Shown here in pieces: positions 10,901 through 18,870 of a DNA stretch of 43,689 bases; positions within the stretch are counted from its first letter, which is position 1; each line of letters begins with the position of its first letter. The notes beneath the pieces were generated by a model. It was not told the DNA's origin. It saw nothing but the letters and a program-made list of their open reading frames with translations, and made no database searches. Source of the DNA: an uncultured Myxococcales bacterium. Lineage in GTDB: Bacteria; Myxococcota_A; UBA9042; DTJE01. The DNA lies in contig CAIOFV010000162.1 in the NCBI GenBank assembly GCA_903857665.1, positions 1 through 43,689 on the forward strand, given 5' to 3'. The position numbers were made by a program, and so were the translations under genes.

Positions 10901-13900
10901 GTTCCAGGGCGTGCTGGAACTGGACGATTCCAACAACGACGCGCTGGAAGCCCTGGAAACGATCTACGAGGAGCAGGGCGATCACCCCGAACTGCTGAAG
11001 ATCTATCGGCGCCGTTTCGAGGTGTCCCCCTACGTCGGCGAAAAGATCGCCTACGCGTTCAAGGTTGCATCGGAACTGGCGGAGCACCTGGACGACGTCG
11101 AGGGCGCGATCACCGCGGTCAAGCACATCCTGGACCTGGAGGCGGAGTCCACCGCGGCCTACCGCCAGCTGGACAGCCTATACATCCAGGCCGAGCGGTG
11201 GTTCGACCTGGCCGAGGTCCTTGCCGAGCGCGTGCGGCTGGCCGAGACCGACACCGAGCGCACCTGGCTGCGCCTGCGCCTGGCCGAGGTCCGCGAGGAG
11301 AAGCTGGAGGACGTGGCGGGCGCCGTCGAGGTGTACCACACGATCCTCGAGGCCGAGCCCACCAACGAGGACGCGGTCAAGCAGCTCGAGCGCCTGTTCA
11401 AGAACATCGACGTGCGCGTGGCGATCGCGCGGATCCTGCTGCCGGCATACGAAGCGCGCCACGACGACGAGAAGCTGGTCGAGGTGTACGAGGTGCTGGC
11501 CGAGGCGGCCGGGGACCTGGACACCCGCCTCGGGCACTACGACACCATCGCCCTGATCCTGGAAAGCAGCATCGGCGACAGCGCCCGCGCCTTCGCGGTT
11601 CGTGCCCGCGCCTTCCGCGCCGCGCCCGACCGCCAGACCCTGGTGGACGAGGTGTTGCGCGTCGGCACCCTGCGCAACGCGCTGGCCGAGGCCGTGGACG
11701 TCCTGTGCGAGAAGGCCTTCCAGATCGAGGACCCGGAGCGGCGCAAGGAAACCCACCGCACGATCGCCCGGGTGGCCCGCGACGGCGGCCTGCCTCGCGA
11801 CCTGGCCAAGAAGCACTTCGCCGAAGTGCTTTCCATGGACGACGGTGACCTGGATGCCCTCGACGCGCTGATTGCCCTGCACCGCGCGGACGACGAGATC
11901 GCCCCGCTGGTGACGCTGCTGCTCCGCAAGTCGGCGCTGCTGGCGGACGCGGATGCCCGCGTGGCGCTGCTGCTGCAGGCCGGCGACCTGCAGGCCCACC
12001 GGCTGGACCAGCCCGAGGCGGCGGTCGGGTCGTACTCCGGGGTGCTGGACCTGGCGCCCGGCTGCCAGCCGGCGATCGAGGCCCTGGAAGTGCTGTTCGA
12101 GTCGGCCCAGAAGTGGGAGGAACTGGTCGAGGTGCTGGGCCGCAAGGCCGCGCACGCGCAGACCGACGACGATCGCGTGTCCGCCCTGAAGAAGAAGGGG
12201 CTGGTGCAGCACGAGCGCCTGGGCGCGACCGGCGAGGCCATCGAGACGTTCCTGGAGGTCCACACGCTGGTGCCCCAGGACGTGGACGCGTTGCGGACCC
12301 TGGATCGCCTGTACGCCGCCAGCGAGGACTGGTGGAACCTGTTCGGCATCCTGGACAAGATCCTCGCCCTGGTGACGGGCGACGCCGCGCTGACGGTCCG
12401 GTACCGGATGGGCCGCCTGCTGGAGCGCGAACTGTCCGATCCGATCAAGGCCGTCGATACGTACGAAACGCTGCTGATCGAGTTCCCCGAGGACCGCGAC
12501 GCCGTGGACGCCCTGGAGGGCATGGTCCGAAAGGGCGAGGCGGCCGACGAGGCGTTCCGCGTGCTGGCGCCGATCCTGTCCGAGCGCAACGAGTGGGAAC
12601 GCCTGTACGTGGTGTACGAGGTGATGACCGAGCGCGAGGAGGACGTCGCGCACAAGGTCACCAACCTGCTGACGATGGGCGAGATCGCCGAGCATCGCGT
12701 GGGCCGTGCGATCACGGGCTTCGAGTGCTACGGGAAGGCGTTCACCACCGACCCGCTGAACCACGAGGCGCTGGACCGCATCGAGGCCCTCGCCGCCACC
12801 CACGACATGTGGGAGAACGTGCCGAACCTGCTGCTGGCCGGTGCCGCGGCGATTGAAGGGCGCCCCGAGGCCCTGGCGCTGCACCTGCGCGCGGCGTTCG
12901 TGCAGCGGGACAAGGTCAACGACAAGGAAGCCGCGGCGATCACGCTGGAAGGCGTGATCGAGGACTTCCCGGACAACCGCGACGCCCTGACCGCGCTGGA
13001 CGCCCTTTACGGGCAGATGGAACAGTGGAAGGACCTGGTTCGCGTGCTGCGGGCCGAAATCGATTCGACCCAGGACGCGACGGACAAGATCGCGTTCCTG
13101 CTCCGCCTGGCAGCGGTCTGCGAGGACCGGCTGGGCAAGGCCAAGGACGCCTTCGAGGCCCGGTGCGAGGTCCTGTACCTGCAGCCGGCCCATCCGGGCG
13201 CGGTCGCCGAATTGCGGCAGATGTTCGACGCCGGGAAGATGCGGGCGGAAATCCTCGAAGTCATCGAGCCGATCTATCGCGAGACCGGCGCCTGGTCGGA
13301 CCTGGCCACCGTGTACGAATCGGTGCTGGCCGCCGTGGAAGACGCCGGCGAGCGCAAGGCCGTGCTGTTGAAGCTGGGCGAAGTCGAACTGGACAGGCTG
13401 CTGCGGCACGAGGTCGCGCTGGGCTGGCTGGGCAAGGCGCTGGCGATCGAGCCTTCCGACGAGACCCTGCTGATCCAGATCGAGGGGCTGGCGGCTGAGG
13501 CCTCGGCGTGGGCCGTGCTGCTGGACATCCTGATGACCGCGGCGATCGCGGCCGAAGAGGACGAGCGGCGGATCTACCTGTGGCACAAGGCGGCGGACGT
13601 GGCCCGCGAGCGCCTGGACGACAAGGAGCGTGCCGAAGCCGTGTGCCGCTGGATCCTGGACGTCGACGGCTCGGACCGGAAGGCCCTGGGCGACCTCGAC
13701 GCCCTGTACGAGGCGCAGGCGCGCTGGGCGGACCTGCTGGGCGTGCTGGAGCGCGAGGCGGCCGCGGCGGACTACGACGACGACAAGATCCGGTTCGGCC
13801 TGCGGGCCGGCGCGCTGCTGCGCGACAAGCTGAACGACCTGGACGGGGCGGTGGAGGCCTTCGGCGGCATCCTCGCCATCGACGAGATGCACCGGGGCGC

Positions 13901-16900
13901 CCTCGAGGCCCTGGCCGAACTGCACGACGTCCGCGACGAGCACAAGGCCCTGTACAAGGTGCTGGGTACCCTGTCCGACATCGCGCCGAACGGCAAGGAC
14001 CGGGCGGTGCTGCAGCGCAGGATGGCCCGCATCGCCGAGCAGAAGCTGTCGGACAGCGACGCGGCGCTGGCCCTGTGGGACGAGGTTTCGCGCGTCGCCG
14101 AGGGCGACACGGAATCGCTGCGCGAGCTGCAGCGCCTGCACGCGGCCAAGGAGGACTGGACAGCCTTCGTGGACGCCTGCGAGCGCGAGATCGCGCTGTC
14201 GAAGGACGACCCGCTGCGTCTGACCACGCTGCTGCGCGAGGTGGCGAAGGCGGCCGAAGAAAGGCTGGCCGACTCGTTCCAGGCGCAGCAGGCCTGGCGT
14301 CGGGTGCTGGACGTGTACCCCGACGACCTGCCGGCCTTGCAGTCGCTGCGGCGCCTGTACCGCGATTCCGGCGACCTGGAAGGCCTGTCGGGCGTCCTGC
14401 AGCGGCTGGCGGACGGCGGCCGGATCCAGGGCGGCGAGCTGAAGGCGCTGTGCGAGGAGCACGCCCGCCTGCTGACCGACGAGCTGGGGCGCAACGACGC
14501 GGCCATCACGTGGTGGAACCGCGTGCTGGACATGGAATCGGCGTCGCCCGCCGCGCTGGAATCCCTGGATCGCCTGTACGAGGACACCGGGCACCTGCCC
14601 GAGTGCGTCGCCATCGTCAAGCGTCGGGCCGCGCTGGCGACCGACACGGCCCCGAGGGCGGAACTGCTGATCCGTGCCGCCGAAATCGAGGGTGACCGGC
14701 TGAAGGACGCGGCCGCGGCTGCCGCCACCCTGGAGGAGGTCGCAGGCTTCGACCCGTCGAACCTGGACGTCAGCCAGCGGCTGCAAGCCCTGTACCAGCG
14801 TACCGAGGAATGGGACCGGCTGGCCGAAGTGCTGCTGCGGCGCGACGGCATCCTGACGGAGGCCGAGGAGCGCGTCGCCAACCTGCAGGAACTGGCCCGG
14901 GTCTATGAAAGCCGGAAGGTCGATCGGGAGTCGGCGTTCATCATCCTGGTCAAGGCGTCGGACGTGAATCCCGGCGACGAAACCACGCTGGCGGACCTGT
15001 GGCGCCTGGCCCAGACGCTGACGAACTGGCGCGACTACGTCGATTCGATCGCCGAGGTCGTGGACCGGATGCCCGACGGCCTGCGCCTGGAGCACCTGAT
15101 CCGCAACGGCGAGGTGCTGGCCGGCGCGCTGGGCCAGTACTCCGAATCCGTGCGCTGCTACGAGCGCGTCATCGAGAAGTGGCCGGAGAACGAGGCCGCG
15201 CTGACGGCGATGACGGACCTGTACGAGCGCCTGGACCGCAAGGAGGACCTGGTCCGGAACCTGGAGGCCCGCGTCGAACTGACGCCCGACTACCTGGAGA
15301 AGGTGACGCTGCAACTGAAGGCGGGTCGCGTGCTGACCGGCATCGATTCCGGCCGCGCCCTCGTCGCGTACCGCAAGGTGCTGGAGTTCGACGACGCGAA
15401 CCCCGAGGCCCTGGAAGCCCTGGCGAAGCTGCACGAGGCCAACGGCGAGTGGGAGGACCTTCTGGGCGTGCTGGGCCGCCTGGCGTCCCTGTCCCCGGCG
15501 GACGAGGTCACCCTTCGCGTCCGGATGGCGACGGTGCTGGAAACGAGTATCAAGGACGCGAACCGGGCCATCCAGGCCTGGGAAGACATCCTGTCCCTGG
15601 AAGCCAGCCACTCGGTCGCGCTTGACCACCTGCAGGACCTGTACGGATCCCAGGAGAACTGGAAGGGCCTGGCGGCGGTCTACGAGCGCCTCCTGGACCA
15701 GTCCAGCAGCAGCCCAGACCGGATCCTGTTCTGCAACCGACTGGCCCTGCTGTACGAAACCGCGCTGGACGACAAGGTGAAGGCCCTGTCGTTCTGGCAG
15801 CAGATCCTGGACCTGGACCCCGAGGATGACGAGGCTTTCGAGACCTGCGCTCGCCTGTTGACCGATGTCGAGGACTGGAACGAGTTGGTCAACCTGCTGG
15901 AAGGGCGCATCGGCCGCGAGAACGACGCAACCCGCAAGATCGCGCTGCTGCGCCGCGTCGCCGAGGTCTACGAGAAGCGCATCGAGGACCTGAATTCCGC
16001 GGTGTCGGTGTACCAGCGCATCCTGGACCTGGACGCGACCGACGCCGTGGCGTACGCCGAACTGGCGCGGCTGTTCGAGTCGATGGAAGCCTGGGAGGAC
16101 GTCGTCCAGACGATCCTCCGCTGGAAGGAGCACGTCGAGGAGGCGCGCGAGTTCGCGGGCCTGATGCTGCGGGCCGCGAGCATCGTCCACGACCGGCTGG
16201 AAAACCCGGAGCGGGCGCTGAAGTTGCTGGGCGACGTGATGCGCATGGACCCGGGCAGCGAGCCGGCCGCAGAGCGCATGCGGCGCATCTACGGCGAGCT
16301 CGAGGACTGGGAGAAGGTCGCCGAGGTGTGGCTGCGGCAGGAAGCGGCGGCGGCCAGCGAGGACGCCAAGGCCCGGTTCCGCGCGGCGGCGGGCGACGTG
16401 TACATGAACAAACTGAAGGACCGCCAGCGGGCGATCCAGCACTACGAGCGGGCCCTGGAACTGGACCCGCGGCTGCCCGAAGTGGCGCTGTCGCTGGCCC
16501 AGGCGTATGTCGCGGCCGAGCACTGGGAGAAGTCCGAGCCCCTGCTGGAAATGCTGCTGCGGTCCCCGGACATGACGCAGGATCCGGCTCGTGCGGCGGA
16601 AATCCACTTCCAGATGGGCCTGTGCGCCGAGCGCCTGCTGGACTTCGAGCGGGCGTTCAAGGAGTACCAGATCGCCGTGAAGACCCGGGCCGAGCATGCC
16701 CCGACGGCGGTGGGCCTGGCGCGCCTGTACCAGCGCAAGTCGCTGTGGCAGCTGGCGAAGGACCACTTCCGCAAGGGCCTGGTGCTGGGCGCCGACCTGT
16801 TCGACGAGAGCGAGAAGTCGGCGATCGAATTCGCGCTGGGCGAGGTCACGCTGGAACTGGGCGAGCTGGACGAGGCCGTCGAGCACCTGGACATGGTCCT

Positions 16901-18668
16901 GATGCTGACCCCGAACCAGGCTCGGGCGGTGGACCTGCAGGTCGCGATCGCCGAGCGCCGCGAGGACTGGCCGGCGGTCATCCGGTACAAGCAGGCCCAG
17001 GCGGCCGCCAAGGCCGACCAGTTCGAGCGCTTCAGCGTGCTGCTGGAGTGCGGCGACATCTATCGCGAGAAGATGGGGAACATGTACGGGGCCACGGCCG
17101 CCTACAAGGAGGCCCTGGAAATCAACCCGAGCGCCAAGGTCGCGCTGCTGCGGCTGTTCGACCTGTACGTGCAGACCGGCGCCATCGAGGACGCCCTGTA
17201 CGTGCTGGAGCGGCTGGCGGTTGCCGAGGACAGCCCCGAGAAGCGCGCCAAGCACTACGTGCGGATGGGCGCCATCTATCGCGAAAAGCTGGGCGACGAT
17301 GCCCGGGCGATCGAGTACCTGAACCTGGCGCTGGACGCGGATCCGGACTTCCTGGACGCGTTCCGGGCGATCGACGAGATCCTGACGGCCAACCGGGACT
17401 GGGAAGCCGAGGCCGAAAACTACCGGCGGATGCTGGAGCGCCTGAAGGGCCGCAACTCGCCGGAACTGGAATACCGGCTGTACGCGGCGCTGGGTGAGAT
17501 CTACCGGTCGCGCCTGAAGAGGTTGGACTACGCGGTGTCGGCGTTCAGCATGGCCGCCAAGATCAAGCCGACCGAGCGGCGGGTCCACGAGATCCTGGCC
17601 CAGTTGTACGAGGTCAGCGGCGACCAGATGGACAAGGCGGTGGAAGAGCACCGGGCGATCGTGGCCACGGCCCCGTTGAGCCCCGAGGTCGCGCCGGCCT
17701 ACAAGGCGATGCGCCGCCTGTTCCTGGAAATGAAGGAGTTCGACAAGGCCTTCATGACCGCTTCGGTGCTGGTGGCCCTGGGCCAGGCCGACCCGGACGA
17801 GCGCGAGTTCTTCGAGGGCAACCTCGAGCCGGGGCTGCCGTGGTTCAAGGGCACCATCGACCCGCTGCGGTGGGAGTCGCACCTGGTCGCGAAGAGCGAA
17901 AACACGCTGCTGGGCCGCGTGCTGCAGGTGCTGTACCAGGGCGTCGGCAGCGACCTGGGCGCCAAGGAGTTGAAGGACGTCGGCCTGAAGAAGAAGGACG
18001 AAGTCGATCTGGACCTGAAGCTCCTGTTCGTCAACGTGTACAAGGGCGTGGCCAAGGCCCTGGGCCCGATGCCGCACAAGGTCTACCGCGACGAAAGCCC
18101 GACCGGCCTCAAGTTGGAGTTCCTGTCCCCGCCGGCGCTGATCGTCGGGTCGGACATGCTGACCGGACACGACGAGCGCGAAGTGGCGTTCTACATCGGG
18201 CGCCAGTTGTCGTACCTGCACCCGATGCACTTCCTGGCCACCGTCAAGAACCTGACCGAACTGAAGATCTTCCTGGCGGCGGCCCTGAAGTTCTGCAAGT
18301 CCGACACCCAGATCACCACGGGCGCGGACGTCGTGCTGCAACTGGTTCGCGTGATCGATCGGCGCATGCCGCAGCAGTTGAAGAACCAGTTGGCGAAGTT
18401 GATCGACGAGATGGCGACCCGCTACCCGGCCATGGACTTCGACCAGATGTACGAGGAGTTCTTCCGCGGCATCGAGGCGACGGCGCTGCGCTCTGGCATG
18501 CTGGTCAGCGGGAACGTCCAGACCGTCATCAACATCCTGCGGACCGAGGACGCCTCGTTCTCGGGCATGGCGCAGAAGGACCGGATCGACGAGGTCGTGC
18601 GCTTCACGCTGTCCGAGGACCACTTCATCCTGCGGCGGGCCCTGGGCCTGGCGGTGGAAGCGTCCTGA
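7926..18668 (+). CDS. Giant (3580 aa) tetratricopeptide-type repeat protein with degenerate M48-like C-terminal domain
   Basis: ATG 7926 is chosen because GGAAGGA lies at 7912-7918; an in-frame ATG at 7836 lies upstream of the likely promoter. There is no signal peptide or membrane segment, so the protein is probably cytoplasmic. From about residue 200 to 3300 it is almost wholly alpha-helical repeats with a period near 74 residues (two TPR-like units). Each has an anchor of the type VLELDPxxxEALxAL; I count about 42 by eye. The last 250 residues are non-repetitive. Around residues 3415-3435 the pattern AFYIGRQLSYLHP aligns with the AFxxxHExxH helix of M48 metallopeptidases, with the zinc ligands and catalytic Glu replaced by Arg, Gln and Tyr. 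The gene stands alone behind its own promoter. A scaffold role is likely, but no partner can be named. Confidence 0.9.
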   Translation: MDVTELLATIQNEPAAAVTRIEEALQAALTEGGEGAAEGLLEELATGCGETAQAEALLKALDGTFRRHRESELGRVTAWQAGRLAWKTLCDVVRAEFYMRAVGGSGPHAEEWRDFYRTFYASRGNWLRLEQFLGEVSQQGGMTQVDMKRTLARTAREFDNPSKELSYWQALAQAVPGDKESDAELERLYTKLERWPSLADLYKERLKTVADDDAAGKSELLLKMIAIYGDKMKAEPKVLATYQMILDADPSNMEAIDALLTRYEAAGRWPDYAKVLVRKIDATSDTAERIRLREVQANLMETRFANALEALKAYEQIHELAPERRDIIEKLKDLYEKRRDFESLIRLRRTEAEGLEDAEARAAVYVDLAMTATDRLRKFPLAIELWEKVLEIDPRHAEALKALEGLYEREKLVEKQCEILQRRYELAPNDAERIACLEKLAGLYGAKLNDASAALDTWRRILDVNPGHDRAKRELRARYLAEHRWDDLDWFLRKFGTVDELARTLESQVGSVTDSREKRVLLIKLAGLWRDELAQPARAVKDLEQVLSLFHDDLQAATELIALYRGLSDWRRLPPVYDVAIAGTTDALDRRRLMIEAAEIHERHLGNGERAFFWYLEAFKEDLRDDRLREDLERLAGPSDNWEIYAAVLEQAAELLDDESGKVRAFLRVGEIHTEHIRNPEAAQAAFQRALELDPGNREAIRALEVLYRQFERHEALIDVLKKRLGLERRNDERTAVRFEVAQILYHKLNRVDPAVAMYEEILSTEPGEAKAFEELGELLLAEKRFEALRDVLIRQVDVGSGSSSALADLHARIGMLTTALEGPSPAAIERFAQALSLEPGHADTLGFLEDMLGVEDLQLAIIDLLKGPFEAARRWADLADLNEIELQRRGDTLETVSLLWRLDDLYTWSVPDAAKRFRTLSRILEVTPDDPKCWDALEATAGEVEGWRELSSRYEKAVAAIGIASSRVDLALRLARIAWDRLGNVEHARKVFQGVLELDDSNNDALEALETIYEEQGDHPELLKIYRRRFEVSPYVGEKIAYAFKVASELAEHLDDVEGAITAVKHILDLEAESTAAYRQLDSLYIQAERWFDLAEVLAERVRLAETDTERTWLRLRLAEVREEKLEDVAGAVEVYHTILEAEPTNEDAVKQLERLFKNIDVRVAIARILLPAYEARHDDEKLVEVYEVLAEAAGDLDTRLGHYDTIALILESSIGDSARAFAVRARAFRAAPDRQTLVDEVLRVGTLRNALAEAVDVLCEKAFQIEDPERRKETHRTIARVARDGGLPRDLAKKHFAEVLSMDDGDLDALDALIALHRADDEIAPLVTLLLRKSALLADADARVALLLQAGDLQAHRLDQPEAAVGSYSGVLDLAPGCQPAIEALEVLFESAQKWEELVEVLGRKAAHAQTDDDRVSALKKKGLVQHERLGATGEAIETFLEVHTLVPQDVDALRTLDRLYAASEDWWNLFGILDKILALVTGDAALTVRYRMGRLLERELSDPIKAVDTYETLLIEFPEDRDAVDALEGMVRKGEAADEAFRVLAPILSERNEWERLYVVYEVMTEREEDVAHKVTNLLTMGEIAEHRVGRAITGFECYGKAFTTDPLNHEALDRIEALAATHDMWENVPNLLLAGAAAIEGRPEALALHLRAAFVQRDKVNDKEAAAITLEGVIEDFPDNRDALTALDALYGQMEQWKDLVRVLRAEIDSTQDATDKIAFLLRLAAVCEDRLGKAKDAFEARCEVLYLQPAHPGAVAELRQMFDAGKMRAEILEVIEPIYRETGAWSDLATVYESVLAAVEDAGERKAVLLKLGEVELDRLLRHEVALGWLGKALAIEPSDETLLIQIEGLAAEASAWAVLLDILMTAAIAAEEDERRIYLWHKAADVARERLDDKERAEAVCRWILDVDGSDRKALGDLDALYEAQARWADLLGVLEREAAAADYDDDKIRFGLRAGALLRDKLNDLDGAVEAFGGILAIDEMHRGALEALAELHDVRDEHKALYKVLGTLSDIAPNGKDRAVLQRRMARIAEQKLSDSDAALALWDEVSRVAEGDTESLRELQRLHAAKEDWTAFVDACEREIALSKDDPLRLTTLLREVAKAAEERLADSFQAQQAWRRVLDVYPDDLPALQSLRRLYRDSGDLEGLSGVLQRLADGGRIQGGELKALCEEHARLLTDELGRNDAAITWWNRVLDMESASPAALESLDRLYEDTGHLPECVAIVKRRAALATDTAPRAELLIRAAEIEGDRLKDAAAAAATLEEVAGFDPSNLDVSQRLQALYQRTEEWDRLAEVLLRRDGILTEAEERVANLQELARVYESRKVDRESAFIILVKASDVNPGDETTLADLWRLAQTLTNWRDYVDSIAEVVDRMPDGLRLEHLIRNGEVLAGALGQYSESVRCYERVIEKWPENEAALTAMTDLYERLDRKEDLVRNLEARVELTPDYLEKVTLQLKAGRVLTGIDSGRALVAYRKVLEFDDANPEALEALAKLHEANGEWEDLLGVLGRLASLSPADEVTLRVRMATVLETSIKDANRAIQAWEDILSLEASHSVALDHLQDLYGSQENWKGLAAVYERLLDQSSSSPDRILFCNRLALLYETALDDKVKALSFWQQILDLDPEDDEAFETCARLLTDVEDWNELVNLLEGRIGRENDATRKIALLRRVAEVYEKRIEDLNSAVSVYQRILDLDATDAVAYAELARLFESMEAWEDVVQTILRWKEHVEEAREFAGLMLRAASIVHDRLENPERALKLLGDVMRMDPGSEPAAERMRRIYGELEDWEKVAEVWLRQEAAAASEDAKARFRAAAGDVYMNKLKDRQRAIQHYERALELDPRLPEVALSLAQAYVAAEHWEKSEPLLEMLLRSPDMTQDPARAAEIHFQMGLCAERLLDFERAFKEYQIAVKTRAEHAPTAVGLARLYQRKSLWQLAKDHFRKGLVLGADLFDESEKSAIEFALGEVTLELGELDEAVEHLDMVLMLTPNQARAVDLQVAIAERREDWPAVIRYKQAQAAAKADQFERFSVLLECGDIYREKMGNMYGATAAYKEALEINPSAKVALLRLFDLYVQTGAIEDALYVLERLAVAEDSPEKRAKHYVRMGAIYREKLGDDARAIEYLNLALDADPDFLDAFRAIDEILTANRDWEAEAENYRRMLERLKGRNSPELEYRLYAALGEIYRSRLKRLDYAVSAFSMAAKIKPTERRVHEILAQLYEVSGDQMDKAVEEHRAIVATAPLSPEVAPAYKAMRRLFLEMKEFDKAFMTASVLVALGQADPDEREFFEGNLEPGLPWFKGTIDPLRWESHLVAKSENTLLGRVLQVLYQGVGSDLGAKELKDVGLKKKDEVDLDLKLLFVNVYKGVAKALGPMPHKVYRDESPTGLKLEFLSPPALIVGSDMLTGHDEREVAFYIGRQLSYLHPMHFLATVKNLTELKIFLAAALKFCKSDTQITTGADVVLQLVRVIDRRMPQQLKNQLAKLIDEMATRYPAMDFDQMYEEFFRGIEATALRSGMLVSGNVQTVINILRTEDASFSGMAQKDRIDEVVRFTLSEDHFILRRALGLAVEAS

Positions 18669-18794
18669 CGGCCGCCCGCGAATCCCCCTCCTGACGAACT
18701 CCCTGCGCGCCTGACGTCCCCCGAAGATTCGAAGGGAAATCCCCATGCACGGAAACCGGTGCGCGCATCCTCGGGGCGCAGGAGGGCGGCAAGA

Positions 18795-18861
18795 GGAGGG
18801 CGGTAAAGGGGAGGACTGCAAGGGGAGGGCGGTAAAGGGGAGGACTGCAAGGGGAGGGCGG
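18795..18861 (+). repeat. 29-bp tandem repeat, about 2.3 copies
   Basis: Two identical 29-bp units lie at 18795-18823 and 18824-18852, followed by a partial third. Each begins GGAGGGCGGTAAAGGGG and ends ACTGCAAGG. A related partial unit begins at 18781. The repeat fills much of the 202-bp gap between the convergent giant TPR gene and the minus-strand sensor gene. I see no gene in the gap. Confidence 0.85.
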
Positions 18862-18866
18862 GAGGG
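18851..18866 (+). other. G-quadruplex-forming motif
   Basis: GGGG-A-GGG-C-GGG-A-GGG has four G-runs separated by single-nucleotide loops, the type that favours very stable parallel quadruplexes. It lies at the end of the tandem repeat and 5 bp from the stop of the minus-strand gene. In RNA it could form only in transcripts running rightward out of the giant TPR gene. A role in ending or pausing that transcript is inference. Confidence 0.55.
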
Positions 18867-18870
18867 AACG

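Noticed and set aside
11178..18821. 2547-codon open frame on the minus strand opposite the giant TPR gene (and a 1084-codon one at 7872-11126)
   Set aside because: It mirrors the sense gene's codon bias in GC-rich DNA; the translation is Gln/Arg/His/Val-rich low complexity with no domain, while the sense frame has clear TPR repeats.
18795..18861. 29-bp repeat as a CRISPR array
   Set aside because: The units are directly adjacent with no unique spacers and no cas genes are nearby.
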